NCBI GenBank assembly: GCA_000827265.1
Contig: KN834828.1
Coordinates: 62,001 to 126,000 of the forward strand
DNA: 64,000 nt
Direction: 5' to 3'
From: Collybiopsis luxurians FD-317 M1
Taxonomy: Eukaryota; Basidiomycota; Agaricomycetes; Agaricales; Omphalotaceae
The translations under genes and the position numbers were made by a program. The notes under the pieces are model-generated. The model saw only the letters and a program-made list of their open reading frames with translations. It was not told the origin of the DNA and searched no databases. This document shows positions 1-10,483 of this stretch, one piece after another (the first letter of the stretch is position 1; each line of letters opens with the position of its first letter).

Positions 1-260
1 ACCTACATTTCTCACAATAATGCTGTTATTACCTGAACTATCTTGATCTGTGTCATTTTGTCTTCTTATTCACTAGATTCTAATACTATTCTGCTTAACA
101 CTGAGTCGAGCAAACCCCATTGACACTGAGTCACTGGCCCATCTCCCTCTCACTTGTTGAACTGATCAACAAGACTGTTCAACTGCTGTAGTCTTTTGAA
201 CACTCCATCTTGTAAGGTAAATGGACATTGAGTCACAAATCTTTTGAGTCAACCCTCCTT
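1..260 (+). repeat. LTR fragment, chromovirus family of element 3
   Basis: This stretch matches, in inverse orientation and at an estimated 85% identity by eye, the U3/R/U5 part of the LTR at 55521-56218. Shared blocks include GTTATTACCTGAAC and several TGACACTGAGTC-like motifs. The start lies outside the window, and similarity stops near 260-270, so the LTR is truncated and no internal element sequence follows it in the expected order. Confidence 0.7.
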
Positions 261-1530
261 AAGAATTGGGTTTGCCCATCTAGATTTTTTTTTTCCTTGC
301 TGGTACAATTAATTGCCTAAAATGAATGGTACAGCAATTTATTTTTCTTCTAGGTGACAAACTTTCTCAGGAAAAAGACTCATATATTACAGATTTTATC
401 AGATGCACAGAGTGTATGTGATGTAGTCAACAGAGTGGACATTCAAATAAGCTCAAGTGATTCTCCAAGATGCACAATGGCCTCAATAGTGCAATAGTCC
501 AAATAATTTTGGTTTTACCTTATTGGTTTAATGTTTGTTTTTCTAGAAAAACAGGGTTAATCTGCAAGTACTCAGGATAACTCATAGGTGCCAATAACAG
601 GGTTAATCTATGAATACTCAGGATAACTCACTGGTGCTGATAGGACCACTTGTGCAGCAGCCTATCATGTTTCAAGGGGAGAGGGCATATTGGTACATCC
701 AAAGTGGCCACATCATGCACTCAGATGGACATTGACAATGGAGTTGGCCACTTCTTCCACTACAGTCAAGGTCAACCTTTGCAAAAGCAAAGGAGACTGC
801 CTTTGATGCCCTGTCAAGGTCATTCAGCACTTGATCAATTGTTCCTGGCAATTTATGAGTGCATATCAGCTAGGGTTTACTGGAAAGGCAGCAGAATGGG
901 CAGTTCAAAAGCAGAAGCAGCACTGGCCAGTCTCAGTGCAGGCAATGATGCAAATTGAATCTGTTCTGAATACAGGTAGCTAGTTCAGCATCAAGTACAC
1001 ATATAAATCCTCAATGAAAAGGTCAAAAATTTATCGCAACTCAAAAAGTTGTGAGAAAGACTTTGGAGAGCTGTTTTTTGATGCATTTCATTGTTCTGAG
1101 TCCAAATCTGGTCTTATTTTGGCCTGAAAAAAACAGGGTCAGGCTCCATCAATAAATTAAAAATTTGTTGACTTTGATTGACCTTGACTGTACCACCACT
1201 TTCCCATCTTTTAATTTTTTCCTGTGACAGTACCTAACAGCTGTAGCTTGCAGATGGTGGCCTATGTGACAGATGAAATGTCAGTTGATTTCTCTATTTA
1301 TGATCTTCAATTAGTCAGTGTCATACAGCTTTTTCATTACAGAGGCATTGTTGGGGTCCCAAGCATGTAAGGCAAGGAGATTGTTGCTGCAATGAGTCAT
1401 TTGAGGATTGGGGTAATTCAGGAAATAGATTGATTGGTCTGTGAGTGGTGTCCTGTGTTTGAGTTTACTTTTTTTTTTTCCAGTGAAAAACTCAGGCAGC
1501 TGATGTGAATGTATCCTGTCTTGAATTTGG
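261..1530. other. CG-poor DNA without a recognisable gene
   Basis: There is no coherent protein similarity in any frame. The open frames here (for example 650-958) are short and have no recognisable motif. The only structure seen is the tandem duplication at 551-642. The CG-poor composition matches the adjacent decayed retroelements. Confidence 0.5.
551..642. repeat. 46-bp tandem direct repeat, two copies
   Basis: Two adjacent copies start at 551 and 597, each beginning ACAGGGTTAATCT and containing ACTCAGGATAACTCA. They differ at a few positions, so the duplication is not recent. Confidence 0.75.
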
Positions 1531-2600
1531 CTTGTTGGAATCTGACAATTAATTTAGCAAATGTTGCTTGTGGTTGCTGTTGGACTCAATCAAGTTGTAT
1601 CTGTGCATCATGTTGTGAGTCAAATATTCCAAAATACCTCTCCCATTCTGCAGCAAATGTAGGCCAGTCATATAACACAACAACATTATCTCCCATGTCT
1701 CATTGTCTGAGTAGGTTATCATAGTGCACAGTGGCAGCATCTGCTAGATATGCTGCTGCAAAGGCAATCTTATCCTGATCATCTTCATAGATGGTGCATT
1801 TCACTTTGAAGATGTGGTGCAACTGAGAAATGAACAGTTCCCACTTGGTTTTATCGAGACCAGTGAATGGATCAGGCTTTTTGATATCAATTTCAGCCTC
1901 TTTGTTCATCTAATCCTTGTGCCAGTCAGATTCAGGGATTTGATTTGCATCTCTTCCTGGTATACCTGCTTCACCTCTCTCACCTTGTGGCCCCTGTACT
2001 GCTAACCAGATCATTCCAATAGGTGTCCATTGTTCCCCAATCACTAGGTGGTCCTCTGCCTCTGCCTGGTGGTCCTCTGGGTGAGCCATATGGTGCTTCT
2101 CCATAATCTCCATGATTACTTTGTGGGCCTGCTCCTTGACCTAGAGATCCTCCTGGGGACCATTAGGTAGATAATATGGTTCTCTTTCACTACTGTAGCC
2201 TCAACCTCCTTGCACCACAGCTGGTGTATTAGACACATTGCTCCAACTATGATAAGAAGGAGTATACACATACCTTCCAGGTGGCAGTGGAGGTGGCAGT
2301 CCTGGTGACTACCCCCTGCTGTTCCAACTGCTGTTCTGTACAGAATGCAACCCTGTTGCATGCATGCTGCAATGGAGGGACTGCTCCATCTCCCATAATG
2401 TTTATCCCAACTGCAACAGCAGGAATTCTTCACTCATTATGATCTGGAGGTCCTGTCAGTGGCACCATTACTGGTCCAACTGCTGAAACAGGAGGGAGTG
2501 CTGCAAAAGCAGTTGCAGGTTATGACACTCTAGATGGTAAGGGAAGAGGATAGGTATTCACTGCTTGCAGAATGAGAACAGAGTGACATAAACACTGATA
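1530..2600 (-). pseudogene. Decayed Ty3/Gypsy gag (Gly/Pro-rich type)
   Basis: Read on the minus strand, this is a retrotransposon capsid gene broken by many stops. A Gly/Pro/Arg-rich linker (about 2150-1940, with GPQGER and repeated PRGPPG-like stretches in shifting frames) is followed by a capsid start. The frame 1909-1700 contains KPDPFTGLDKTKWE, then DKIAFAAAYLADAA, typical of the Retrotrans_gag domain. The order (disordered linker then capsid) fits basidiomycete Gypsy gag proteins. It differs from the gag at 2640-4506, with which it is joined head to tail, so two element families are fused here. It is non-functional. Family assignment is from motif recognition only. Confidence 0.6.
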
Positions 2601-2639
2601 TTTTGCAACTGCTCCTGTCCATTTTGACCCATGTTAGAT

Positions 2640-4506
2640 GGGTTAGGCACCTCCAGACTCTTCCTTTGTTCTAAAAGGAATAGTTAATGCACAGAATGTA
2701 GGAATATTCCTAATAGGAGTTAAATCCTGCCTTTCTACTACACCCTTGACACCCCTAGGACTTTCTGCTACATAATACTCCTCTCTCAACTTACCTTTTC
2801 CCTTCTCTAATGCTGAAAATCCTTGTAGATATTCCAGAATCTCAGGTTTCCATCCCTCTCTTCCCTCAATGTCCACTCCTCTGCCCTCCAACTCATCAAT
2901 TTTACCCATCCATGGAACATATGAAAGAGTTTCTCCCCATTCCCTAGTCATTGGGTCCTGTGTATTGACAAAAGAATTCATTCCATGAGTTACTTTTGCA
3001 TCTGTGGCTTCCAAATATCAACTGGAAAATTGAATTCTGGAATGCATTGCATCTTGCATATTCTGAATTCCTTGAGCATTCCAGCCTGGTCCTCTGATGG
3101 AACACTCTTGATGATACCCAGGTGGTGTATGTCACCCATGGAATGTGTTTCCTCCTGGTGGACAACCAGTTTGGTTTGGCTAAATTCTTCTACCTAGGTC
3201 TGGTTTTATCTGATTTGACTGCTCATCATGTGACCTCATGTTGGTTATATAAGACAAGTTGTGTTTCTACAATGTAGAAACTTCCAGTCTATTGTCATAA
3301 TTCAGATCATTATTTGCCATGGTTTGGTATTCACTATCACCACAATAGGGAATTTATGCACTTGAAGTCCCTGCATCATGAGAAACTTCTACATCTCTAG
3401 AGCTAGATGGACACTCCACATGTTCCCCACAGAATGCTGGACAAACTTCTCCTTGCAGCAGAACATCTTCATCATCCACATGTTGTCCCATTGCTGATGG
3501 TATCATTGCACAAGTGCCTTCTTTCCTAATTTGGGGTGAAACAGGTAGTTCTTCTTTTGCAATATTCATGTATATCATATGAACTAGTACAGTATAACTC
3601 CAATCTTTTCTAAATTGTCCCTAGACCTTTCAGCCTTCAATAAATCACTATCATTGAGACTACTTTTAGTCATCAGTTGGTCAATAGTGTGCTGCAATGT
3701 TAATTGTCTAACATCCTTGGTCAATACTTTCCAACCTTCCAGTGGGTTTAGTAGGTCAACCATTTCATTGATCAGTTGAAACTCATAACTAACCCCATCT
3801 TCATTAATTCAATGCAGTTTTTCTTCTGGAGGCATCAGAAAATGCTGATCAATCTTTGATGGAAGTGGCAAGGAATGATGTTCACCATATATGGGTCACA
3901 GCTGAGAACATTTGTAGCCCTGAGCAGTTTTTCCACATTCTGCTATAGCTAATTTGGCATTTTCCAATTGTGCAGCATGCTCTGTATAGTTCCTCCCATT
4001 CAGCCAAGTTTCATCTGGTGGAAGTCCTTTTTGAACCCCCTGCACCTTGCAGAACACCCTCGTAGCTTCTGTACTCATCTTTGATCCTTTAGGGTGCTTT
4101 GATAGAGTGAGAGGATAGTCTGCCATGGGATTTTTCCTTGCGCTTTGTTGAGACCTCATGGCTTGTTGGATACATAACATTGGTGCTGGATCCATCAATA
4201 AATTAAACATCCATTGTAAATCCTTTTGGAGAGTACTCAAACAATGCAATTCATCAGAGACTTGCAGCGTTATTTGATTGGGACATTTATCATTGAATTG
4301 ACAAAATGTAGGTGCAATGCCCTGAAGTCCATCTCAGAAACTTCTTGCCCCCTAAGTGAGAACAATAGATGTCTGATAACCCTTTCAACTTTGTATTCTG
4401 TACATTCATTTTGTAAAATTAAGTCCCACAGCCTCCACATAGTTTTGGAATGAGGAACATGATGAGCATGCCTCAAAGCAGCTTGTAATGCAGCTCTAGC
4501 AGCCAT
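2640..4506 (-). pseudogene. Decayed chromovirus gag, second copy of the element-1 type
   Basis: Minus-strand frames 4506-4270, 4249-3896 and 3014-2643 match, in order, the gag of the plus-strand element at 36605-38870. Shared runs include LRLWDLILQNECT-like, STLQKDLQWMFNLLMDPAP and DYPLTLSKH. The reading frame is interrupted by stops and frameshifts. Similarity runs to about 2,900, just after the block equivalent to MGK-D-L upstream of the zinc knuckle, then switches to unrelated sequence and the other gag at 1530-2600. The CCHC knuckle of the family is therefore missing. The copy follows its own PBS and partial LTR (4636-4925), so it is the 5' part of a truncated element. Confidence 0.75.
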
Positions 4507-4635
4507 ATAATGTGGCTTGCCTTATTGCAAAGACAGACTGAGGTAAGGCTTGTTCCATACTGGGGTAGAATGTGGTCATCTCCCCCCTCATTTGTTGGGT
4601 TATGTAGCAGCTCCAGACATCTCAATGACAGTTTG

Positions 4636-4645
4636 ACACTGTTAT
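4636..4645 (-). promoter_or_regulatory. Primer-binding site of truncated chromovirus
   Basis: On the minus strand the sequence ATAACAGTGT follows the LTR end CTAACA after two bases. It is identical to the PBS of element 1 at 36436-36445. In element 1 this decamer is complementary to the presumed start of the transcript, which suggests self-priming. Here the R region that would pair with it has been lost. Confidence 0.6.
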
Positions 4646-4647
4646 TT

Positions 4648-4925
4648 TGTTAGACCTGAGCCAATTGATAGGACAAAAAGTAGATAGGTATGTAATTGGG
4701 TAGTTAACTGTGCAACAAAGGATTATATTATGTGTTGAGCTCTTCTGGGTCTTGCAGAAGAGGCTACAATGCTCCATTGAACAGGATCTGCAGTTGAGAT
4801 GAGACATGCACAGAGCAATATGCAGGTGAGAAGAGCCCAAGTGTTTGAGCTGATAGTAGCAGTGGGAGCCTGAGACAACATTACAGGACATCATCAAGGG
4901 TCTTCAGTATATGCAGTGTATGTGT
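4648..4925 (-). repeat. Truncated 5' LTR of the minus-strand chromovirus copy
   Basis: The reverse complement aligns with 36165-36433, the 3' half of the LTR of element 1, and ends in the same CTAACA. Similarity is lost near 4925, so the U3 and R parts with promoter and start site are gone. It directly precedes the PBS and gag of this copy. Confidence 0.7.
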
Positions 4926-6519
4926 ATGTATATTGCAGGGGAAAAACTTACTGAAGATTCAATTCAACAAAAGTCAAAATGACCTATGAATGCCACTTTT
5001 TTGACACTTTTATCCCCTGTGATGTGTAATTGTTAAATTGAATGAAATGGTACTGTAAATTTAATGGTGATATAATTCATGTAATTGATAATGATTTCAT
5101 TCTTATTTTTTTTGCCCATAATTGGTTTTCTGAAACAGCAAGCAAAATCTATTGCTCAGAAACCAGACTGGAGCTGGCCTGGAACCCAGCTGACTAGAGC
5201 AATATCATTACTTCTATTTTTGTATTATATATATATTGCATTAAGCAGTTCAAAAACTGCTCTTTAACTTGTGAAGGAGTGAGCAGTGAAAAGAAAATTG
5301 AATGGCTGTAAGGTGATACAGCTCACTAAAACAGAAAATACCAAAATGACACTGTGGATAGAAGCAGGGTTTGTGTTGTTATGGATTTCATTCTGAGTGC
5401 AATGCAAGCTCAGAAGCTCATACCAGGACTTTGTAGAACTTTGCAGAACTTTTTCTCACTTTCTATATTACTTTGCACTCTTCTTTACTTGTTTGTGAAG
5501 ATCAATCATTTACTCACTGCACATACTTACAGTACCTACTAGAACATTCTAGATACTATATACTTAGGTATATAAGGTTCCAATAAGAGCCAGTAATAAT
5601 ATGTCCATTATTTATCTCATAACCCACATGTGTATCTTCTTAGGTCAGAATTTCTTGCTGGTCATTTTCTCTAGCTCTGAAGAGTCTATGTCAAAGTAAG
5701 TGAGTTGACTGATTTACCAGTGTCCAGACCAAGGACAAATTCCATGTGCTCTCAACTGAGCTATCTGGTCATGGGTACAACTGTGAGCTCAGACATCTAG
5801 TGCTGCTAACACATGCCCAACCCAGGGCCATGGGACTTTATGCCCATATCAACATAGTAAGTACTACTGAGACCTGTTTCATCACCAAGTGTGCCAGATT
5901 GCACTAGTCAACATTGTACAGATAGTGCAATCATGTCACCAGAGCCACCAACAGTGGTATTAAATTTTTTTACTGAATTGTATTGTTCTGAACTTTTATA
6001 TGCTTGTGTTCAATTTCAGAACATATTGGCCATCTACTCACTAAGGCTCTGTTGTTGGTAATGGGTCAATGCTACCGCGGGGCAGTTACTCATGCCCCGT
6101 GCCCATCTGCTGACTTAAATGCCACTGTGCTGTGGCCACTGGCTTGGTTTAATTGAATCAAATTGGGTTAATTTAATTGCAATGCTAGTATCGGCACTTC
6201 ATATGTAGTCAATATAAGATTGCCTGTAAATGCTCAGGCACAAATTGGACAGCCACAAAAACTTGGCATTTCATTTCATCGCATGCACTTGTAATAATGA
6301 TCTCAATGGGCTGGTCTCACACAAAGATTGGGACTCAATTGCAACAGCTTCTGATTAGCTACTGAATTTTCAGTCAGCTACTAGTCAGATGTCAACAAGA
6401 TAATGCTGTTCTCAGTGCTCAACATCCCCAGGCTCGCTGCAATTTCATGTTCCTTGACTTTTTCCACCTCTACTTCTAAGCTCCCAGGCATCATTGACTT
6501 TTCCTCCTTTGATTTTCAG
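4926..6519. other. Intergenic, transition from CG-poor to CG-containing DNA
   Basis: No protein-coding gene is recognised. A tRNA-like stretch lies at 5696-5771 on the minus strand. From about 6,070 CG dinucleotides become frequent again, marking the edge of the gene island. A CCGCGGGGCA motif is followed by TGCCCCG at about 6075-6100, a short imperfect inverted repeat of unknown meaning. Confidence 0.5.
5696..5771 (-). ncRNA. tRNA-like sequence, possible SINE head or tRNA relic
   Basis: The minus strand begins TGACCAG, then shows a clean A-box and D-arm: GCTC, a loop, then GAGC. A five-base anticodon-type stem follows (CATGG with CCTTG, four of five pairs). The B-box region GGTAAATC resembles the consensus with two bases missing, and the acceptor stem does not close. 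A functional tRNA is unlikely. A tRNA-derived relic is plausible but unproven. Confidence 0.25.
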
Positions 6520-6833
6520 ATGATGGAGAAGAAGAATTTGAGCATTACTTCAATTCTCTGAAGATCGTATTTAATATTGCACAAAAGGCAGAATTCCCTC
6601 GCCTGTCTGACATAGCCGGAGACTTTGTATCCATTCCAAATAAGAATATTCTGAAAATCTTGTTGGCTGGATTAACCAAGCTCATCTTATTTTATGGATA
6701 TCAACTTATGCTTATTGCAGTGCAAGGCTCAGCCGGTGCTATGGAAGATATTTTTCTGCCGGATGTGACACTGGTCGTGCCCAGCCCAAGGCAGAGACCA
6801 TTCATGTGTCTCCATCATGTGTCTCCATCATGA
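6520..6833 (+). pseudogene. Exon-like open frame of unknown protein, no start codon
   Basis: After a good splice acceptor (TTTGATTTTCAG, ending 6519) a 103-codon open frame runs from 6522 to a TGA at 6831-6833. Its first residues are acidic (DDGEEEFEHYF), followed by a mixed hydrophobic and charged sequence with LKILLAGLTKLILFYGYQ, a possible amphipathic or membrane segment. No upstream exon or start could be placed, and I do not recognise the family. It could be the terminal exon of a lost gene. The last 30 bases contain a 15-bp tandem repeat (ATGTGTCTCCATC), so the true end may lie earlier. Confidence 0.35.
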
Positions 6834-6855
6834 AGTTTTGAGATTTAATTGCCTG

Positions 6856-7000
6856 ACTTGTCCGACTTGTCCGACTTGTCCGCTGGCCTACAAGTTGCTA
6901 GGGTCAAAATAAATGCATTTTGACAAGCATAGCAATTGGCTTGTGGCCAAAGCTTAGTTTGATTGTAGCTTGCAGCTTGCAGGCTTTTTTTGAGGCACCA
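6856..7000 (+). repeat. Interspersed repeat, copy 1
   Basis: This begins with three tandem copies of ACTTGTCCG and contains GTTGCTAGGGTCAAAATAAATGC-like DNA and a GGCTTGTGGCC block. It aligns at roughly 65-70% with the reverse complement of 11180-11325. A partial third copy lies near 10890-10960, and a short one near 16840. The repeats flank the GMC gene. No ORF or terminal repeat was identified. Confidence 0.45.
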
Positions 7001-7059
7001 GAGTTTAGCAGGCAAGGCGACCACAAGGCGACCAAGCCAAAAACCTTGAATGCGGAAGG

Positions 7060-7687
7060 AACTGCTCAAGTATCATGTTCTTAGCATGGCTAGTAGAGCG
7101 GCAGATATATACAGCATAAATCTACCATACCATATGAAATTTCTTATACAGTTATGGTTGTTTTCTAGATCTACCAACTGCTAATTGCCGTATTTCTTAC
7201 AGCTGTAATTGTATACAGCTAGGGTGCCAATCCCTAACAGCAGTGCCAGTGAATAGATATCAATAGAGCTATAGAACCAATTCATTTGCTTTGGGTAGAA
7301 GCCAACGACTCAAAATCCAACCAATTCAAAATAAATCTAGTTATTTACTAAATTGTATATACTTAAGTTGCTGATATTTGAACCTAGAGTCTTGAAACAT
7401 GAATTGAGATACTCAACAATGTTTTTGGTGGCAACTAAGCAATGGGGCAGGCCAATCTCTCCTGTATTGAATGTCATCCACATCTTATTGAGATCAACTA
7501 TAATGAGATCTTGTCACTCTGCTTATAACAATGGGCAGACTTTTGGTCTTTTTATTGAATACTGAAATTTAAGCCAGAGCTCTGATAGTTCAACATACAA
7601 ACTGATGGACAAAGACAAAAAATGTGAGAAAGTTTTTGATAATACAAAATTTTCATTTCCAGACTACCAGCAAGTTTCCAAGAATTG
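7060..7687. other. Region downstream of the GMC gene, no gene seen
   Basis: This is about 630 bp of AT-rich sequence between the interspersed repeat and the GMC stop codon. It probably includes the 3' UTR of the minus-strand gene. No coding frame or element is recognised. Confidence 0.5.
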
Positions 7688-10422
7688 TCAAACAGTATTC
7701 TCAGCCAAAATAAGATCAGCAGCCTGGAACGTTTATAAGATATACCACTGCGAATCAAGGTCAAGGTCAATATACACACTTTCAGTGCAATTGCATATAC
7801 GGTTGCTTGAATATGTTGCGACAATTCCTACAGAAAGCGACAATGATGAGAATCAGAGATGACCAATTCAACAAAACGCTGACCAATGGCAAAATAGATG
7901 CATCAACGACCCTGAGATTTTTAGTGCCATATACCTTTAGGTTGTGGTCAACAACTCCCCCATCCTCTTTTGGTAACATGCACGCTGTCCCAACTGGATG
8001 ATAGAAAGGTTCCACTTTTTCTCGTACAAATTCAGCAATCTTCTTGTCGTCCTGTAATACCTCCTCAGAAGGATCAAAATGCAATCCGCCAGCATCAGCG
8101 TATGGAGCAGTCTTCATAATGCGCTCAGAGAAACGCAAACCAGCAACTAGAGCATCCACATCTAGCGAGTTCTTCAAATAACCTGGATCAATCGCAGGTG
8201 GATCCAATGGATCAGAAGATACAATGTGGGTGGAGCCTTTCGAGAGTGGATGAAGAATGCCATTCATAATGGTATGATAATGACTACCATCTTTTGGCTT
8301 GAGATTTGGACTGATCGAGAAGAATCCTGGGATTTGTAATAATCTTGAATGTTTTAGAGGTTAGGGCGAATGAACAGGATATAATGAATCTTACTCAATC
8401 TGTGCGTGCTTCCCATCTTGAATCCAGTGTTTAATGAAATCAACCTTCTTCTGATCGAAGGCACTACCCGTACTCCCAGGGTCCTGATCCAAGCGTTGTA
8501 AAAATGATGATAGCTCCTTGCCAGTCATTACAGATTGAAGTGGTAAAAAAGAGAATGCCGAAAAAACGGAAGAAAGCATCCCCCTTTGACGCTCCTGACT
8601 GTATAAATATTTCAATGATTCATTGGAGAATAAGCTGTCAAGCTGCAAATTGAAAGACATACTATAACTTGACCTCCTGTTGAAGGCGCTCAGGATTGCC
8701 GAGTACATCCAGAGTTTCAATCTTGTTCGAAATTTCAAACATGAACGGTACCCAAGGATGATCCTCTGTTTTTATAGTCAAGCACTGTATACAGTTTTCA
8801 ATATTTCAGACTTACGGAGATTTTCTCCAACGGGAAGTTCCACAAGGGGCTGTATTCCATGTTTCTGTAAAATTTCCTTTTTCCCAATTCCTACAATCAT
8901 CAAAGATAGGCTGGAGAAATGAAAAAGAGGTAAAACATACCACTGAGCTCCAGCAGCTGAGGGGACTGGAAGGAACCTAAACAAGATATCATTAATGCCT
9001 TGAGTTATTGAAACTAGTGAAGGTCATACCTGCGGCTAAGATCACTTCCTTCTCGGCCTTCAATGTGAGCTTCTTGCCATCCGAAATTACCTCTACCCCG
9101 GTGGCTACAAGTTGTCCACCATGACTTTCATTGAATACAATCTTTGTTGCTTGTGTCTTGGAAAATAGAACTAAATTGTCTCGAGTTGTATTCGGTGCAT
9201 AATATGCCTGGCCAGCAGTATACTGTCAGCCATGAACAGAGAGACTTGTAACTTCCCCTACAGTTGCAGCGTAGCTTCGAGTTGAAGTTACTGGGTCAAT
9301 TGAAAACACCCCTGTTGAAACACCATAGTTTGCTCCATTGGCCTACAGGAATGGAATATATAAGTAGTGCTCAGTCAACATAGTCTGTTTATCACCCACT
9401 GGGTCAAGATTAATCGGAACACCAAGGTTATTCACTGCATCCAAAAATGGCATATGAAGGTCATTGAAGTAGTGTGCAAAAGACTTCTTGATGAATCCAT
9501 CTCTTCCATTATATTCATCAGTGAGTCCACCTGCGAGGTAAGCCTTGGCAATTTCAGGCGGAGGGTCTACGAATCCTTCAACCTAATCAGTGCTTAATAA
9601 CCTTGATCCTAACAGTAAGTTTATTATAGTGTTACCTGCTTGATGTAGGGTAATAACGATTTCCAGTTCCAGCCAGGATTTCCAAAGACCTCGAGTGCTG
9701 TTCGTTCGCAACCACTGTTAATGACTAAGTAACTTGAAGTGATTATTGACACTACCATCATATTCTTCTTTGGAAGCCCTGTTAGTGTTTACCGGTTCAG
9801 CCAGAACTTGGAAACATAAGTTTGTCTGACCTTCCCATTACCATATAATTAAGCTAAAAGAAGCGTTGTTACTGTCAAGAAAAGCGATGTAGAATGATTA
9901 CTGACTGCCGACGATCCTCCTACAAGCTTGCCTCTAAAGTATGATCATAAGTCTCGTACAAGACAAGAAGTGCAGGTATTTACCTCGGCTCAAAGATCTT
10001 TCGATTATTACAACCAGACTGATTAGTGGTGTAGAAATTCCTGACCGTTAGCGTACGGTTTAAAAAAATCATCATTTTTCTCAATAAGAATATTTTTTAC
10101 CAGTCAACACGTTCATTTCCATGAGCCATCCGTGCCATACCTACATTTGTTTATGAAATGGACCGCATCAGTGATTAGTCGGTTTCAAAGCTTTTTACTT
10201 ACCGGGTACCATAATCGACATCATATCTGTGACATATTCACCGGCCTCAATCAGCCCAACGGTTACACTGGGGTTCTCAGACAGTCTGTTGAGGTGTAAT
10301 GTCAGACGTGAAAGAGCGAGGTGAATAGTAGCAGCGGCTCACTTAGCTGCAAGAGTGGTACCCGCAGTTCCGGCACCCACTATAAGGTAATCAAATTTTT
10401 CGGAGGTATTGGGCAGAGCCAT
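7688..10422 (-). CDS. GMC-family FAD-dependent oxidoreductase (AA3-like), 18 exons
   Basis: A glucose-methanol-choline oxidoreductase. I spliced 18 exons with GT-AG introns of 50-64 nt to exactly 1800 nt, or 599 codons plus stop, the usual family length. Exons (high to low): 10343-10422, 10203-10285, 10101-10140, 9984-10040, 9906-9933, 9831-9853, 9756-9778, 9636-9697, 9400-9582, 9262-9342, 9030-9207, 8941-8976, 8816-8890, 8663-8765, 8395-8598, 7884-8343, 7780-7827, 7688-7723. The N-terminus has the FAD Rossmann motif GAGTAG (residues 16-21). RGKLVGGSSALNYM and LPVGENLQDHP are family signatures. The catalytic pair is His534 (HPVGTA) and His577 (HIQATVYAIA). There is no signal peptide, so the enzyme is probably intracellular. 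By family it oxidises alcohols or aldehydes with FAD. The exact substrate cannot be read. It appears intact. Confidence 0.9.
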
Positions 10423-10475
10423 AATTGCTAGGGGAAGAATCTCAAGGTGGTCGTCATGGACGATATATACTCCTG

Positions 10476-10483
10476 TATTTATA
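10476..10483 (-). promoter_or_regulatory. TATA box of the GMC gene
   Basis: TATAAATA on the minus strand lies about 55 nt upstream of the ATG at 10422. A second TATATAT-like stretch lies slightly closer. The position implies a short 5' UTR. Confidence 0.5.

Noticed and set aside
8643..8673. A 31-nt intron in the GMC gene
   Set aside because: A 64-nt intron (8599-8662) with donor GTATGT and acceptor TACAG keeps frame, fits the other introns and gives a better family match (KLYQERQRG).
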